Assembly: GCF_000723165.1 (NCBI RefSeq)
Contig: NZ_HG322949.1
Coordinates: 2,898,903 to 2,962,902 of the forward strand
Length of the DNA stretch: 64,000 nucleotides
Origin: Janthinobacterium agaricidamnosum NBRC 102515 = DSM 9628
Lineage (GTDB): Bacteria > Pseudomonadota > Gammaproteobacteria > Burkholderiales > Burkholderiaceae_D
Reading direction: 5' to 3'
This document shows, one piece after another, positions 1 to 7,786 of this stretch (its first letter is position 1; every line of letters starts with the position of its first letter). A model generated the notes under the pieces. That model worked only from the letters and a program-made list of their open reading frames with translations, did not search any database and was not told the origin of the DNA. A program made the translations under genes and the position numbers.

Positions 1-15
1 CTCATTCTTTCCGGT

Positions 16-2766
16 ATGCCGCGCCTGAGCCGCGCCCTGTGCGCCTTGCTGATCTTGTCCGGACTGGCCGCCTGTCATGGCCGGCCAGGCACCGACGAGC
101 TGCTGGCGGAAGCGCAGGCCTACCGCCAGCAAGGCGAAACCAAGGCCGCGGTGATCCAGTTGAAGAACGCCTTGCAAAACGCACCCGACAACACCCGCGC
201 CCGACTGTTGCTGGGCCAGGTGTATATCGACGCCGGCGATCCGCTGTCGGCCGAAAAGGAATTGCGCAAGGCATTGTCGCTGGGTGAAAAATCCGAACTG
301 GTGTGGCCATCGCTGGGCCAGGCAATGCTGATGATGGGGCAATTCGACAAACTGTTGCTGGAACTGGCCGACGATACGCGGCAGCCGGCATTGCGGCTGT
401 TGCGCGCCAATGCCTATCTGGGGCTGGGCAAGATCGAACCGGCGCGCCAACTGTATGCACAGGTATTGCAAGCCCAACCCGACATGGTGCCGGCCCTGCT
501 GGGCATGGCGCGCATTGCCGTCGCGACACAACAATTGGACCAGGCGATATCGCTGATACAGCAAGCGCTGAAAAAAGATCCGGCCGACACCGACAGTTTA
601 CGGCTGAAAGGCGATGTGCTGCGCATCCAGGGCAAGAACGACGCGGCGCTACTGGTCTATCAGCACATCTTGCAATTACATCCGGATAACACCCTGGCCC
701 GTATCGATATTGCCAGCCTGCATATCCAGGCCGGACACTTCAACGATGCCAGGGCTGAAATCGGCATAGCCCGCAAGACCGCGCCGACCAGCCTGGCCGT
801 GATGCACGCGCAAGCGCTGCTGGACTTCCGCGAAGGCAAGAACAAGGCCGCGCTGGAAGGCTTGCAGCAAATTCTCAGGGTGGCGCCGGATCATATGCCC
901 AGCATCTTGCTGGCCGGCTCGGTGCAACTGGCGCTGGGCGCCCAACAGCAAGCCGAGCAATATCTGCACCGTTTCCTGGACGCCAATCCCGGCCATCCGT
1001 ACGCGATCAAGATGCTGGCGTCGATCGCGATGGCGCGCGGCCAGACCGATAGCGCGCTCGACATGGTCATGCCCTTGCTACAAAGCAATCCGGATGACGT
1101 CGAACTACTGTCGATTGCCGGCGAAGCCAATATGCGCGCGCGGCGCTTTACCCAGGCCGCCGGCTACTTTGAAAAAGCCAGCGCACTGGCGCCGGACACC
1201 GCCGCGCTGCACACCGCGCTGGGCGTGACCCGGCTCGGCCTGGGCGAGAATGCGCGCGCGCTGGTCGAACTGGAGCGCGCCACCCAGCTCGACACGGGCG
1301 AGTCGCGGGCCGGCATCATGCTGGTGATGACCTTGCTGCGCAATCACGACAACGACAAGGCGCTGGCTGCCGTGAACAGCATGCAACAGCGGCAGCCGAA
1401 TAATCCGCTGGTGCTGAATTTAAAGGGCGGCGTGTATCTGTCGATGAAAAATGTAGTGGCGGCGCGCGCCAGTTTTGAACAAGCGCTGCGTGCCGATCCG
1501 GCGTATATGCCGGCGCTGGAAAACCTGTCGCAACTCGATATTTCAGAGAAAAAGCCGCAACAGGCGCAAAAACGGCTCGAAGCGGCGTTGTCCAAGCAGC
1601 CGAAAAGTGCCGACTTGACGATGGCGCTGGCACGGCTGGCCAGTTTGCAAGGCAACAAGGCCGACACGCTGCGCTGGCTGGAACGGGCCAGCAAGGATCA
1701 TCCGGACGCCTTGCCGCCGGCCATCATGCTCAGCAATTTCTACCTGCAAAACGGCGACACGCAAAAAGCCCTGACGCTGGCGCAGAACCTGCAATCGAGC
1801 AATCCATCGAATCCGCAAACGCTGGCCTTGCGCGCCCAGGTCGAATATGGCGCAGGCAATGTCCAGGCGGCGCTGGACAGCTACTACAAACTGGCCCAGC
1901 TGCAACCGCATCTGGCATCGCTGCAAATGCGCATCGCCGGCTTGCAAATCAGCATGAACGATATCGATGGCGCCTTGCAATCGGTAAAAAGGGCATTGAC
2001 GCTGGAGCCGAATTTGCTGGAAGCACAAGTAATGCAAGTAGCCTTGTTGCTGGACAAGGGCAAACCTGCCGAAGCGCTGGTGCTGGCCAGGCGCTTGCAA
2101 CAGCAGCAACCCTTGCTGGCGGCCGGCTTCAAACTGGAAGGCGACGTGCTGATGGCGCAAAAGCAGCCGCTGCCGGCGCTGGCCATGTACGACAAAGCCT
2201 TTAGCCTGAGCAAGATCGGACCGCTGCAAATACAAATCCACCGCGCCCTGCTGCAGGCCGGCAAGCCGCAAGACGCCGCAAGACGCATCGATGCGTGGCT
2301 GGCCGCCAATCCGGCCGATTTGAGCACCCGTTTGTATCTGGCCGGCAGCAGGCTGGCGCGCAAGGAATACAAACCGGCGATTGAACAATATGAAAAAATC
2401 GTCGCGCAGGACGGCAGGCACATCATTGCCTTGAACGACCTGGCCTGGGCTTACCAGCAAGACCAGGATGGGCGCGCGCTGGCCACCGCCGAACGGGCCC
2501 ACCATCTTGCGCCGGACAATCCGGTAGTGCTCGATACGCTGGGCTGGATACTGGTCACGCAGGGCGATGCAAAACGCGCCCTGCCCTTGCTGCAAAGAGC
2601 GGCCAAGGCCGCGCCGGGTTCGGCCGACACTCAATATCACCTGGGTGTGGCCTGGATGAAAAGCGGCGATAAAAAAGCGGCCCGCAAACAATTGGAACGG
2701 GCGATCGCCACCAGCCAGGAGTTTGCCCACCGCGCCGAAGCGCAAGCATTGCTGACGCAGCTTTGA
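16..2766 (+). CDS. prsT: PEP-CTERM/XrtA system TPR-repeat lipoprotein PrsT
   Basis: A 916-residue protein made almost wholly of tetratricopeptide repeats. It opens with a lipoprotein signal peptide: basic N-terminus, hydrophobic stretch and a lipobox ending Leu-Ala-Ala-Cys with Cys20. The rest is about two dozen TPR-like helical pairs. Length and layout match the PrsT family found beside exosortase A exopolysaccharide loci, thought to be a periplasmic or envelope scaffold; its exact role is unknown. The reading frame stays open to base 1 and no clear ribosome binding site precedes ATG 16, so a start upstream of the window cannot be excluded, although the lipobox spacing favours this one. The stop codon meets the start of the next gene, suggesting co-translation. 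Confidence 0.88.
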   Translation: MPRLSRALCALLILSGLAACHGRPGTDELLAEAQAYRQQGETKAAVIQLKNALQNAPDNTRARLLLGQVYIDAGDPLSAEKELRKALSLGEKSELVWPSLGQAMLMMGQFDKLLLELADDTRQPALRLLRANAYLGLGKIEPARQLYAQVLQAQPDMVPALLGMARIAVATQQLDQAISLIQQALKKDPADTDSLRLKGDVLRIQGKNDAALLVYQHILQLHPDNTLARIDIASLHIQAGHFNDARAEIGIARKTAPTSLAVMHAQALLDFREGKNKAALEGLQQILRVAPDHMPSILLAGSVQLALGAQQQAEQYLHRFLDANPGHPYAIKMLASIAMARGQTDSALDMVMPLLQSNPDDVELLSIAGEANMRARRFTQAAGYFEKASALAPDTAALHTALGVTRLGLGENARALVELERATQLDTGESRAGIMLVMTLLRNHDNDKALAAVNSMQQRQPNNPLVLNLKGGVYLSMKNVVAARASFEQALRADPAYMPALENLSQLDISEKKPQQAQKRLEAALSKQPKSADLTMALARLASLQGNKADTLRWLERASKDHPDALPPAIMLSNFYLQNGDTQKALTLAQNLQSSNPSNPQTLALRAQVEYGAGNVQAALDSYYKLAQLQPHLASLQMRIAGLQISMNDIDGALQSVKRALTLEPNLLEAQVMQVALLLDKGKPAEALVLARRLQQQQPLLAAGFKLEGDVLMAQKQPLPALAMYDKAFSLSKIGPLQIQIHRALLQAGKPQDAARRIDAWLAANPADLSTRLYLAGSRLARKEYKPAIEQYEKIVAQDGRHIIALNDLAWAYQQDQDGRALATAERAHHLAPDNPVVLDTLGWILVTQGDAKRALPLLQRAAKAAPGSADTQYHLGVAWMKSGDKKAARKQLERAIATSQEFAHRAEAQALLTQL

Positions 2767-2771
2767 CACCC

Positions 2772-5195
2772 ATGGCCCGGCCCGGCACGTTTGCCAGTGC
2801 GACAACAATGCCGGGCCTGGCTTGTAGCGCGGCGCTCGGCGCAGTCTTTTTGTATGCGCTACATTTTTATCCGCTGGAGCACAGCTGGCTGCTGCCGATA
2901 TTGCTGCTGTATATAGCGCTGCTGTGCTGGCGCCCGGATGGCTGGCTGTTCGCCTTGCCGGCCACGCTGCCGATGCTGGACCTGGCGCCGTGGACCGGCT
3001 GGTTCTTTTTCGAAGAAATCGACTTGCTGCTGCTGGTGACGGCGGCCTTTGCTTATTGGCGGCTGGCGACGCGTTCGCCACTATCGCCGCCGGGCCGCCT
3101 GCCGCGCGGAGCGGCCATCGGCATCGGCTTGCTGACGCTGGCTTACCTGGCCGGCACGGCCAAGGGCTTGCTGCCGTTGCCGGCGCTGGACGCGAATGCC
3201 TTCAACAATTACCTGAGTTCCTACAATAGCTTGCGTATCGCCAAAGCATGGCTGTGGGCCTTGATTTTATTGCCGCCGCTGTTAAACCATCCGGCGCGGC
3301 AGATATTTATTCCCGGCATGCTGACCGGCCTGGGCCTGGTGGCGCTGGCGACCTTGTGGGAACGCACGGTGTTTCCCGGCTTGAGCAATTTATCCAGCGA
3401 TTACCGCACCACGGCGCCGTTTTCCGGCATGCATACCGGTGGCGCCGCACTGGATGGATATCTGGCGCTGAGCTTGCCCTTGCTGCTGATCTGGCTGCTG
3501 GTCCGGCCAGCGCGCTGGCGAAACGGCGCCGCGCTGGCCTTGCTGGTGCTGGGCGTCCATGCCGCGCTGACCACGTTTTCACGCGGCCTGTACGCGGGCT
3601 TGGCCGCGTCCGCGCTGCTGATCGCCTTTTTCCAGCTGGCGCTGCGCTTGCGCCTGCCTGGACTGCGCCGCACGCGGCTGGTCGCGGGCGCAGGGTTCGC
3701 CTTGCTGGTGTGGTGGGCGCTGCAGCACATGTTCGCGACCAGCGGCTATCGAGGTTTGCTTGCCGCCATCATGTTACTGGCTGCCGCTTGCTTGCTGGCC
3801 GGCATGGACTTGCCGCGCCGGCTGCTGCCCGCATCGGTCCTGTCCGGAAGCGCCGCGCTTGTCTTGCCGGGACTGCTAATGGCCAGCCTGCCCCACGCGG
3901 GCAGCGGCTGGCTGAAACCGCCCTACCTGCTGTTTATCGTGTCCACCCTGCTATTGGCCGCCGTCATCGGCCGCGCCTGGCTGCTGAAAGCGCCATGGCC
4001 GCGCGGCGCCGCCGCTGTCGCGCTGATGGCGTTTTCAGGCATGGCGTGCTGCACTGTCTGGATCGCCTGGCACCGGGCCGGCGCCGGCGCGCTGTGGCCG
4101 GCCTTGCTGGCGGTGGCGCTGGCGCTGCTGTTACTCAGCATTAAATCCGCCGGCGGCGCGCCATGGTGGACCATCCGCCGCGGCGCCGTTACCGGCCTGG
4201 CCGCCGGCATGATGCTGTTGATGCTGGTGATACCGATCTCGGCCAGTTATTACGCCACTGAACGGTTTTCCAGCAGCGCCGGCGATTTGCGCGGCCGCCT
4301 GCGGCACTGGTCGCAAGTGCTGGCCATGATGGACGATGGCTGGCCGACGGCGCTGACGGGCATGGGACTGGGCACCTTCCCGGCGACCTATTTCTGGCGC
4401 AACCAGCAACACGACTTGCCGGGCCGGCTGCAATACGTGGATCAGCCAGGCAACCGCTACCTGCGGCTGGACGCGCCCGGCTACAGCCATGGCTACGGTG
4501 AATTGCTGCGCCTGCTGCAACATGTATCGCTGCAGCCGCATACGCCCTATCTGCTGGCGCTCGACGTGCGGCGCACCGGCTTGATGCCGGTGCTGCAAAT
4601 CAGGCTGTGCCAGCGCCTGCTGCTGTATCCGCAAAATTGCGTGGATGCGCCGCTGCGCCTGCTGCCGCCGGACGGCCACTGGCACCGCTATCAAATGACA
4701 CTCGACAGCGCCGTGCTGGGCAGCGGTTCCTGGTGGCGGCGCGCGCCGGTGCAACTGGAAGTGGCGGCGGCCGGCGGGCCGGATGGCGGCAGTATCGATA
4801 TCGATAATCTGAGCTTGCTCGATACATCGGGGCAGCATCAACTGATTAGCAATGGCAACTTTTCGCACGCCAATGATTACTGGTTTTTCAGCAGCGACCA
4901 CCATCATTTGCCGTGGCATGCGAAAAATTTCGCGCTGAACCTGTATTTCGAGATGGGCTGGCCGGGCTTGCTGGCCATGACTGTGCTGCTGGCCGCAACC
5001 ATGCGCCATCTGATCCGGCTAGCGCGCCAGCGCTGCACCGAAGCAATCGCCTGCCTCGCCGCGCTGGGCGGCTTCCTGGTGGTCGGTCTGTTCGACAGCC
5101 TGCTCGACGTGCCGCGCATCGGCCTGCTGTTCTTTTTACTCCTGCTGTATTCGCTGCTGTTGCCGCCGTCCAAGCTGAAAGAAAATCCGCCATGA
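2772..5195 (+). CDS. O-antigen polymerase/ligase-like membrane protein with large periplasmic insert
   Basis: About 807 residues with many hydrophobic segments, ending in two more membrane helices. The central part resembles the O-antigen ligase/Wzy polymerase superfamily, including a Gly-Met-Gly-Leu-Gly-Thr-Phe stretch typical of the large periplasmic loop. Between roughly residues 555 and 705 this loop carries extra sequence that reads as a beta-sandwich and contains an Asn-Gly-Asn-Phe motif followed by Trp, as in CBM4/9-type carbohydrate-binding modules. Likely role: polymerising or transferring exopolysaccharide at the outer face of the inner membrane. The frame can also start at TTG 2763, overlapping the prsT stop; ATG 2772 is chosen because neither has a clear Shine-Dalgarno. 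It overlaps the next gene by 4 bp. Confidence 0.75.
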   Translation: MARPGTFASATTMPGLACSAALGAVFLYALHFYPLEHSWLLPILLLYIALLCWRPDGWLFALPATLPMLDLAPWTGWFFFEEIDLLLLVTAAFAYWRLATRSPLSPPGRLPRGAAIGIGLLTLAYLAGTAKGLLPLPALDANAFNNYLSSYNSLRIAKAWLWALILLPPLLNHPARQIFIPGMLTGLGLVALATLWERTVFPGLSNLSSDYRTTAPFSGMHTGGAALDGYLALSLPLLLIWLLVRPARWRNGAALALLVLGVHAALTTFSRGLYAGLAASALLIAFFQLALRLRLPGLRRTRLVAGAGFALLVWWALQHMFATSGYRGLLAAIMLLAAACLLAGMDLPRRLLPASVLSGSAALVLPGLLMASLPHAGSGWLKPPYLLFIVSTLLLAAVIGRAWLLKAPWPRGAAAVALMAFSGMACCTVWIAWHRAGAGALWPALLAVALALLLLSIKSAGGAPWWTIRRGAVTGLAAGMMLLMLVIPISASYYATERFSSSAGDLRGRLRHWSQVLAMMDDGWPTALTGMGLGTFPATYFWRNQQHDLPGRLQYVDQPGNRYLRLDAPGYSHGYGELLRLLQHVSLQPHTPYLLALDVRRTGLMPVLQIRLCQRLLLYPQNCVDAPLRLLPPDGHWHRYQMTLDSAVLGSGSWWRRAPVQLEVAAAGGPDGGSIDIDNLSLLDTSGQHQLISNGNFSHANDYWFFSSDHHHLPWHAKNFALNLYFEMGWPGLLAMTVLLAATMRHLIRLARQRCTEAIACLAALGGFLVVGLFDSLLDVPRIGLLFFLLLLYSLLLPPSKLKENPP

Positions 5196-5944
5196 AAACC
5201 GTGCTGAGCTGTGCAATAATGCTGTGCCTGCTTTCCACCGGCCGCGCCGAACCGCTGGCGCAGGTGGTCAACGCGATCAAGCCATCGATCGTCGGCATCG
5301 GCAGTTATCAAAAAACGCGCAGCCCTGCGATTACCTTCATCGGCACCGGTTTTGTCGTCGGCGACGGCTTGAGCGTGGTAACGGCGGCGCATGTGATCCA
5401 GTCGCTGCTGACCGCTGGCAGCCAGGAAACCATCGGCATCCTGACCGGGCGTGGCGACAACGCGCAGTTCCGCCCCGGCGCGGTGGTGGCGCTGGACCAG
5501 GAGCACGACCTGGCGCAAGTGCGCCTGACAGGCAGCGCCCTGCCCGCCTTGAAACTGGGCGACTCGGCCAGCGTGGCAGAGGGGCAGGCGATGGCGTTCA
5601 CAGGATTTCCGTTAGGAATGATTCTCGGCTTGCACCATGTCACGCACCGTGCCACCGTATCGGCCATCACGCCGGTCATCATGCCATCGCTGAGCGCACA
5701 AAAACTGGACGCCAAACGGCTCGGTCAATTGCAAAAACCACTGTACAACGTGTTCCAGCTCGATGGCACGGCGTATCCCGGCAGCAGCGGCAGTCCGCTG
5801 TACGATCCGGAAACCGGCTTGGTCTACGGCGTGGTCAATATGGTGTATGTCAAAGGGTACAAGGAAGCGGCGCTTACCGCGCCCAGCGGCATCGCTTATG
5901 CGATCCCGGGAAACTATATCCGCAACCTGCTGCTGAAACAATAG
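5192..5944 (+). CDS. Secreted trypsin-like serine protease
   Basis: A 250-residue protein with a cleavable signal peptide (about residues 1-19) and a trypsin/DegP-type fold without a PDZ domain. The catalytic triad is visible: His67 in Thr-Ala-Ala-His, Asp106 in His-Asp-Leu-Ala and Ser199 in Gly-Ser-Ser-Gly-Ser-Pro. It should act in the periplasm or outside the cell. The start ATG overlaps the stop of the polymerase-like gene in an ATGA junction, so translation is probably coupled and the protease belongs to the polysaccharide locus. Its substrate is unknown; processing or quality control of envelope assembly proteins is a guess. It converges on the acyltransferase gene with a 29-bp gap. Confidence 0.8.
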   Translation: MKTVLSCAIMLCLLSTGRAEPLAQVVNAIKPSIVGIGSYQKTRSPAITFIGTGFVVGDGLSVVTAAHVIQSLLTAGSQETIGILTGRGDNAQFRPGAVVALDQEHDLAQVRLTGSALPALKLGDSASVAEGQAMAFTGFPLGMILGLHHVTHRATVSAITPVIMPSLSAQKLDAKRLGQLQKPLYNVFQLDGTAYPGSSGSPLYDPETGLVYGVVNMVYVKGYKEAALTAPSGIAYAIPGNYIRNLLLKQ

Positions 5945-5973
5945 GCGTTGGCGAAGAAGATATTGAATTAATA

Positions 5974-6720
5974 TCAACTTCGCCCCTGCTTCAGCCGTTC
6001 GGTAATACCCGGCTCATCCCATGTAGGAAAAAAATACGGATAAAACGACCGCTCCCCTCCGTGCTGCTCCATCATGCCGCCGTATTTACGAATTTGCTCG
6101 CCCATGTAAGCCAGGTCCAGGTGCAGCAGCACGGCCGGCGCACCGACCCGGGTGCAGGGCCGTTCGCCGCCAAAATCCTTGAATCCCAGCATGCGCTTGT
6201 AAAACACCACATGGCGCGGATTCACTTCGATCACGTAATCGGTAAAACCGTGGATATTATGCGCGTAGATATACGAGATATGGATCAGCGCGGCGAATAC
6301 CCGCTTGGTGACGCCCTTGTCGATCGCCAGGCGCGACGGTTCGCACAGGCGGCGGCCTTTTTCGCGCAATTCGTCAAGCTTGTCGCGGAAATTTTCATCG
6401 GCCGGCAAGCCGCTTTCCATATCGTCGAGGCACAAGGTCATGGTGCCGACCGTGGTGCCGTCGGTTTCGGCAAACAGGGTGATTTTATTCAAGGCGTGGC
6501 TGGCCGACGGATTGACCGAATAACCGCGCCAGCCATACATTTTCTTGATCAGGAGGCTGGCCGCTTCGCGCCGGCCGCGGGAGTTGGCCATGCGAATATG
6601 AAAACGCTGCTGGTCGATGGGATGGTCTAGCGCCGGGTCCAGTGCCCCTTCGCCAACGACAAGGTCGTTGAGTCCGGTCGGCGTGTCGAAAGAAATGATA
6701 GGTTGGTCATCTTGGCTCAT
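5974..6720 (-). CDS. PEP-CTERM/exosortase system-associated acyltransferase (FeeM-like N-acyl amino acid synthase)
   Basis: A 248-residue GNAT-fold protein of the group related to FeeM and to autoinducer synthases, which join an acyl group from acyl carrier protein to an amino acid. Family signs include the central stretch with Glu-Pro-Ser-Arg-Leu-Ala, the Tyr-Ala-His region and a Phe-Tyr-Lys-Arg-Met-Leu-Gly-Phe segment near residue 175, where the donor-binding strand-helix unit ends. Members of this family recur beside exosortase A loci; their product there is not established. There is no signal peptide, so it is cytoplasmic. A good Shine-Dalgarno (GAGGAAAAG) precedes the ATG. It is transcribed alone on the minus strand, about 95 nt downstream of a sigma-54-like element. 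Confidence 0.8.
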   Translation of the reverse strand: MSQDDQPIISFDTPTGLNDLVVGEGALDPALDHPIDQQRFHIRMANSRGRREAASLLIKKMYGWRGYSVNPSASHALNKITLFAETDGTTVGTMTLCLDDMESGLPADENFRDKLDELREKGRRLCEPSRLAIDKGVTKRVFAALIHISYIYAHNIHGFTDYVIEVNPRHVVFYKRMLGFKDFGGERPCTRVGAPAVLLHLDLAYMGEQIRKYGGMMEQHGGERSFYPYFFPTWDEPGITERLKQGRS

Positions 6721-6825
6721 CTTTTCCTCACAGTTTTGTTGACAGACCGCCTATAAAAGACGAGCTGAACGCAATGCCCTGTGACAATAGAAAAGACGGC
6801 TAAGTTCCCCTGATGCTGAAAATTT

Positions 6826-6841
6826 TGCAGGGGTCCAGCCG
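6826..6841 (-). promoter_or_regulatory. Candidate sigma-54 (-24/-12) promoter of the acyltransferase gene
   Basis: Read on the minus strand, CGGCTGGACCCCTGCA has the invariant GG and GC separated by 10 bases, with GGC at -24 and TGCA at -12 as in the RpoN consensus (8 of 12 fixed positions agree). The start site would fall near 6815, leaving a leader of about 95 nt before the ATG at 6720. The element lies in an interrupted inverted repeat (ACGGCT/CCCCTG against CAGGGG/AGCCGT, 6796-6842). PEP-CTERM genes are known to be under RpoN with the activator PrsR, which makes this plausible, but it rests on one motif match. Confidence 0.5.
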
Positions 6842-6973
6842 TATTTATAGTCTATCGACAAGTAAAAATTTTGAAGTTATCCTGTTTTATAAAACAAAGA
6901 ACGCTGTTCGACGCCATACGCCGATTTTAAGAAAAAACGATTTTTTTGCTGAACAGCTCGGCAATTTGCTGAC

Positions 6974-7597
6974 TTAAAAGAAACTTTCCGGTATTAATAA
7001 AACATCGCCGGGCCGCATCGCCACATTCGCCGAAATGTCGCCATCCTTCAATAAATCGTTCAGGCGCACCCGCATCTTTTGTTGCTTGCCATCTCTGATG
7101 CGGATGATGCTGGCCTTGTTGCCGGCGGCAAAATCGGTGATGCCGCCGACCGCGATCAGCACATCCATCAGCGACATGCCGAGCCGGTAAGGCAGCGCCT
7201 GCGGCTTGGCCGCCGCGCCGATGACGCGGATTTGCTGCGCATACGGTCCCGAGAAATTGGTGACGATCACCGTCACCACCGGTTGCTGGATGAATTTGCC
7301 CAGCGCCTGTTCGATATCGCGCGCCAGTTCGGTCGAGGTCTTGCCGCTGGCCGGCAAATCCTCGACCAGCGGCGTGGTGATCTTGCCGTCCGGCCGCACC
7401 GCGACCGTCAGCGACACTTCCGGATTGCGCCAGACGATGATATTGACCGAGTCGCCCGGTCCGATCAGGTAATCGCCGGTCGGGCTGGCGTCTTCCGCGA
7501 ACGTTACGGAATCGCGTGTGGCGCAGCCGCCCAGCCACCCGGCCGGCAGCGATAGCGCCAATACTTTTCGTGCGAACACGCGCCTGCTCAGGTTCAT
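6974..7597 (-). CDS. XrtA/PEP-CTERM system exopolysaccharide export lipoprotein (Wza-like)
   Basis: A 207-residue protein with a lipoprotein signal ending Leu-Gly-Gly-Cys near residue 25, then a Poly_export domain (Tyr-Leu-Ile-Gly-Pro-Gly-Asp-Ser at about residues 43-50) and a SLBB-type C-terminal half. This is the short form of the Wza family that makes the outer-membrane exit for polysaccharide in exosortase A loci. It ends in Pro-Glu-Ser-Phe-Phe. The partner chain-length protein and kinase are encoded divergently from 7,787; in most such loci the three genes run in one direction, so the inversion is noteworthy. The divergent intergenic region (7,598-7,786) probably drives both directions. 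Confidence 0.87.
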   Translation of the reverse strand: MNLSRRVFARKVLALSLPAGWLGGCATRDSVTFAEDASPTGDYLIGPGDSVNIIVWRNPEVSLTVAVRPDGKITTPLVEDLPASGKTSTELARDIEQALGKFIQQPVVTVIVTNFSGPYAQQIRVIGAAAKPQALPYRLGMSLMDVLIAVGGITDFAAGNKASIIRIRDGKQQKMRVRLNDLLKDGDISANVAMRPGDVLLIPESFF

Positions 7598-7710
7598 CTG
7601 ATGCCTCTTGTCGAAAGTGTGCCTGCCCTATGATTCATAAGAAGCCTGCCGGCATCTTTGACCTGAATCAACAACTTCCCACTTACAAGAAAGTGCAAGC
7701 ACAGCCGCCC

Positions 7711-7716
7711 TATAAT
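7711..7716 (+). promoter_or_regulatory. Possible -10 element of the core exopolysaccharide operon
   Basis: A perfect TATAAT hexamer stands 70 bp before the chain-length determinant gene in the divergent intergenic region. No convincing -35 hexamer lies 16-18 bp upstream, so this is only a candidate, perhaps for an activator-dependent promoter. The gene's ribosome binding site (GGGAG) lies just before ATG 7787. Confidence 0.3.
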
Positions 7717-7786
7717 TCGCAGCATCAGGCCGATTATCAACCTCATCCCACACGCCGCGGTACCAAGAGAGACTGGGAGATCGAGC

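Noticed and set aside
2763..2771. TTG 2763 as the start of the polymerase-like gene
   Set aside because: No ribosome binding site favours it over ATG 2772; it remains possible because it would overlap the prsT stop.
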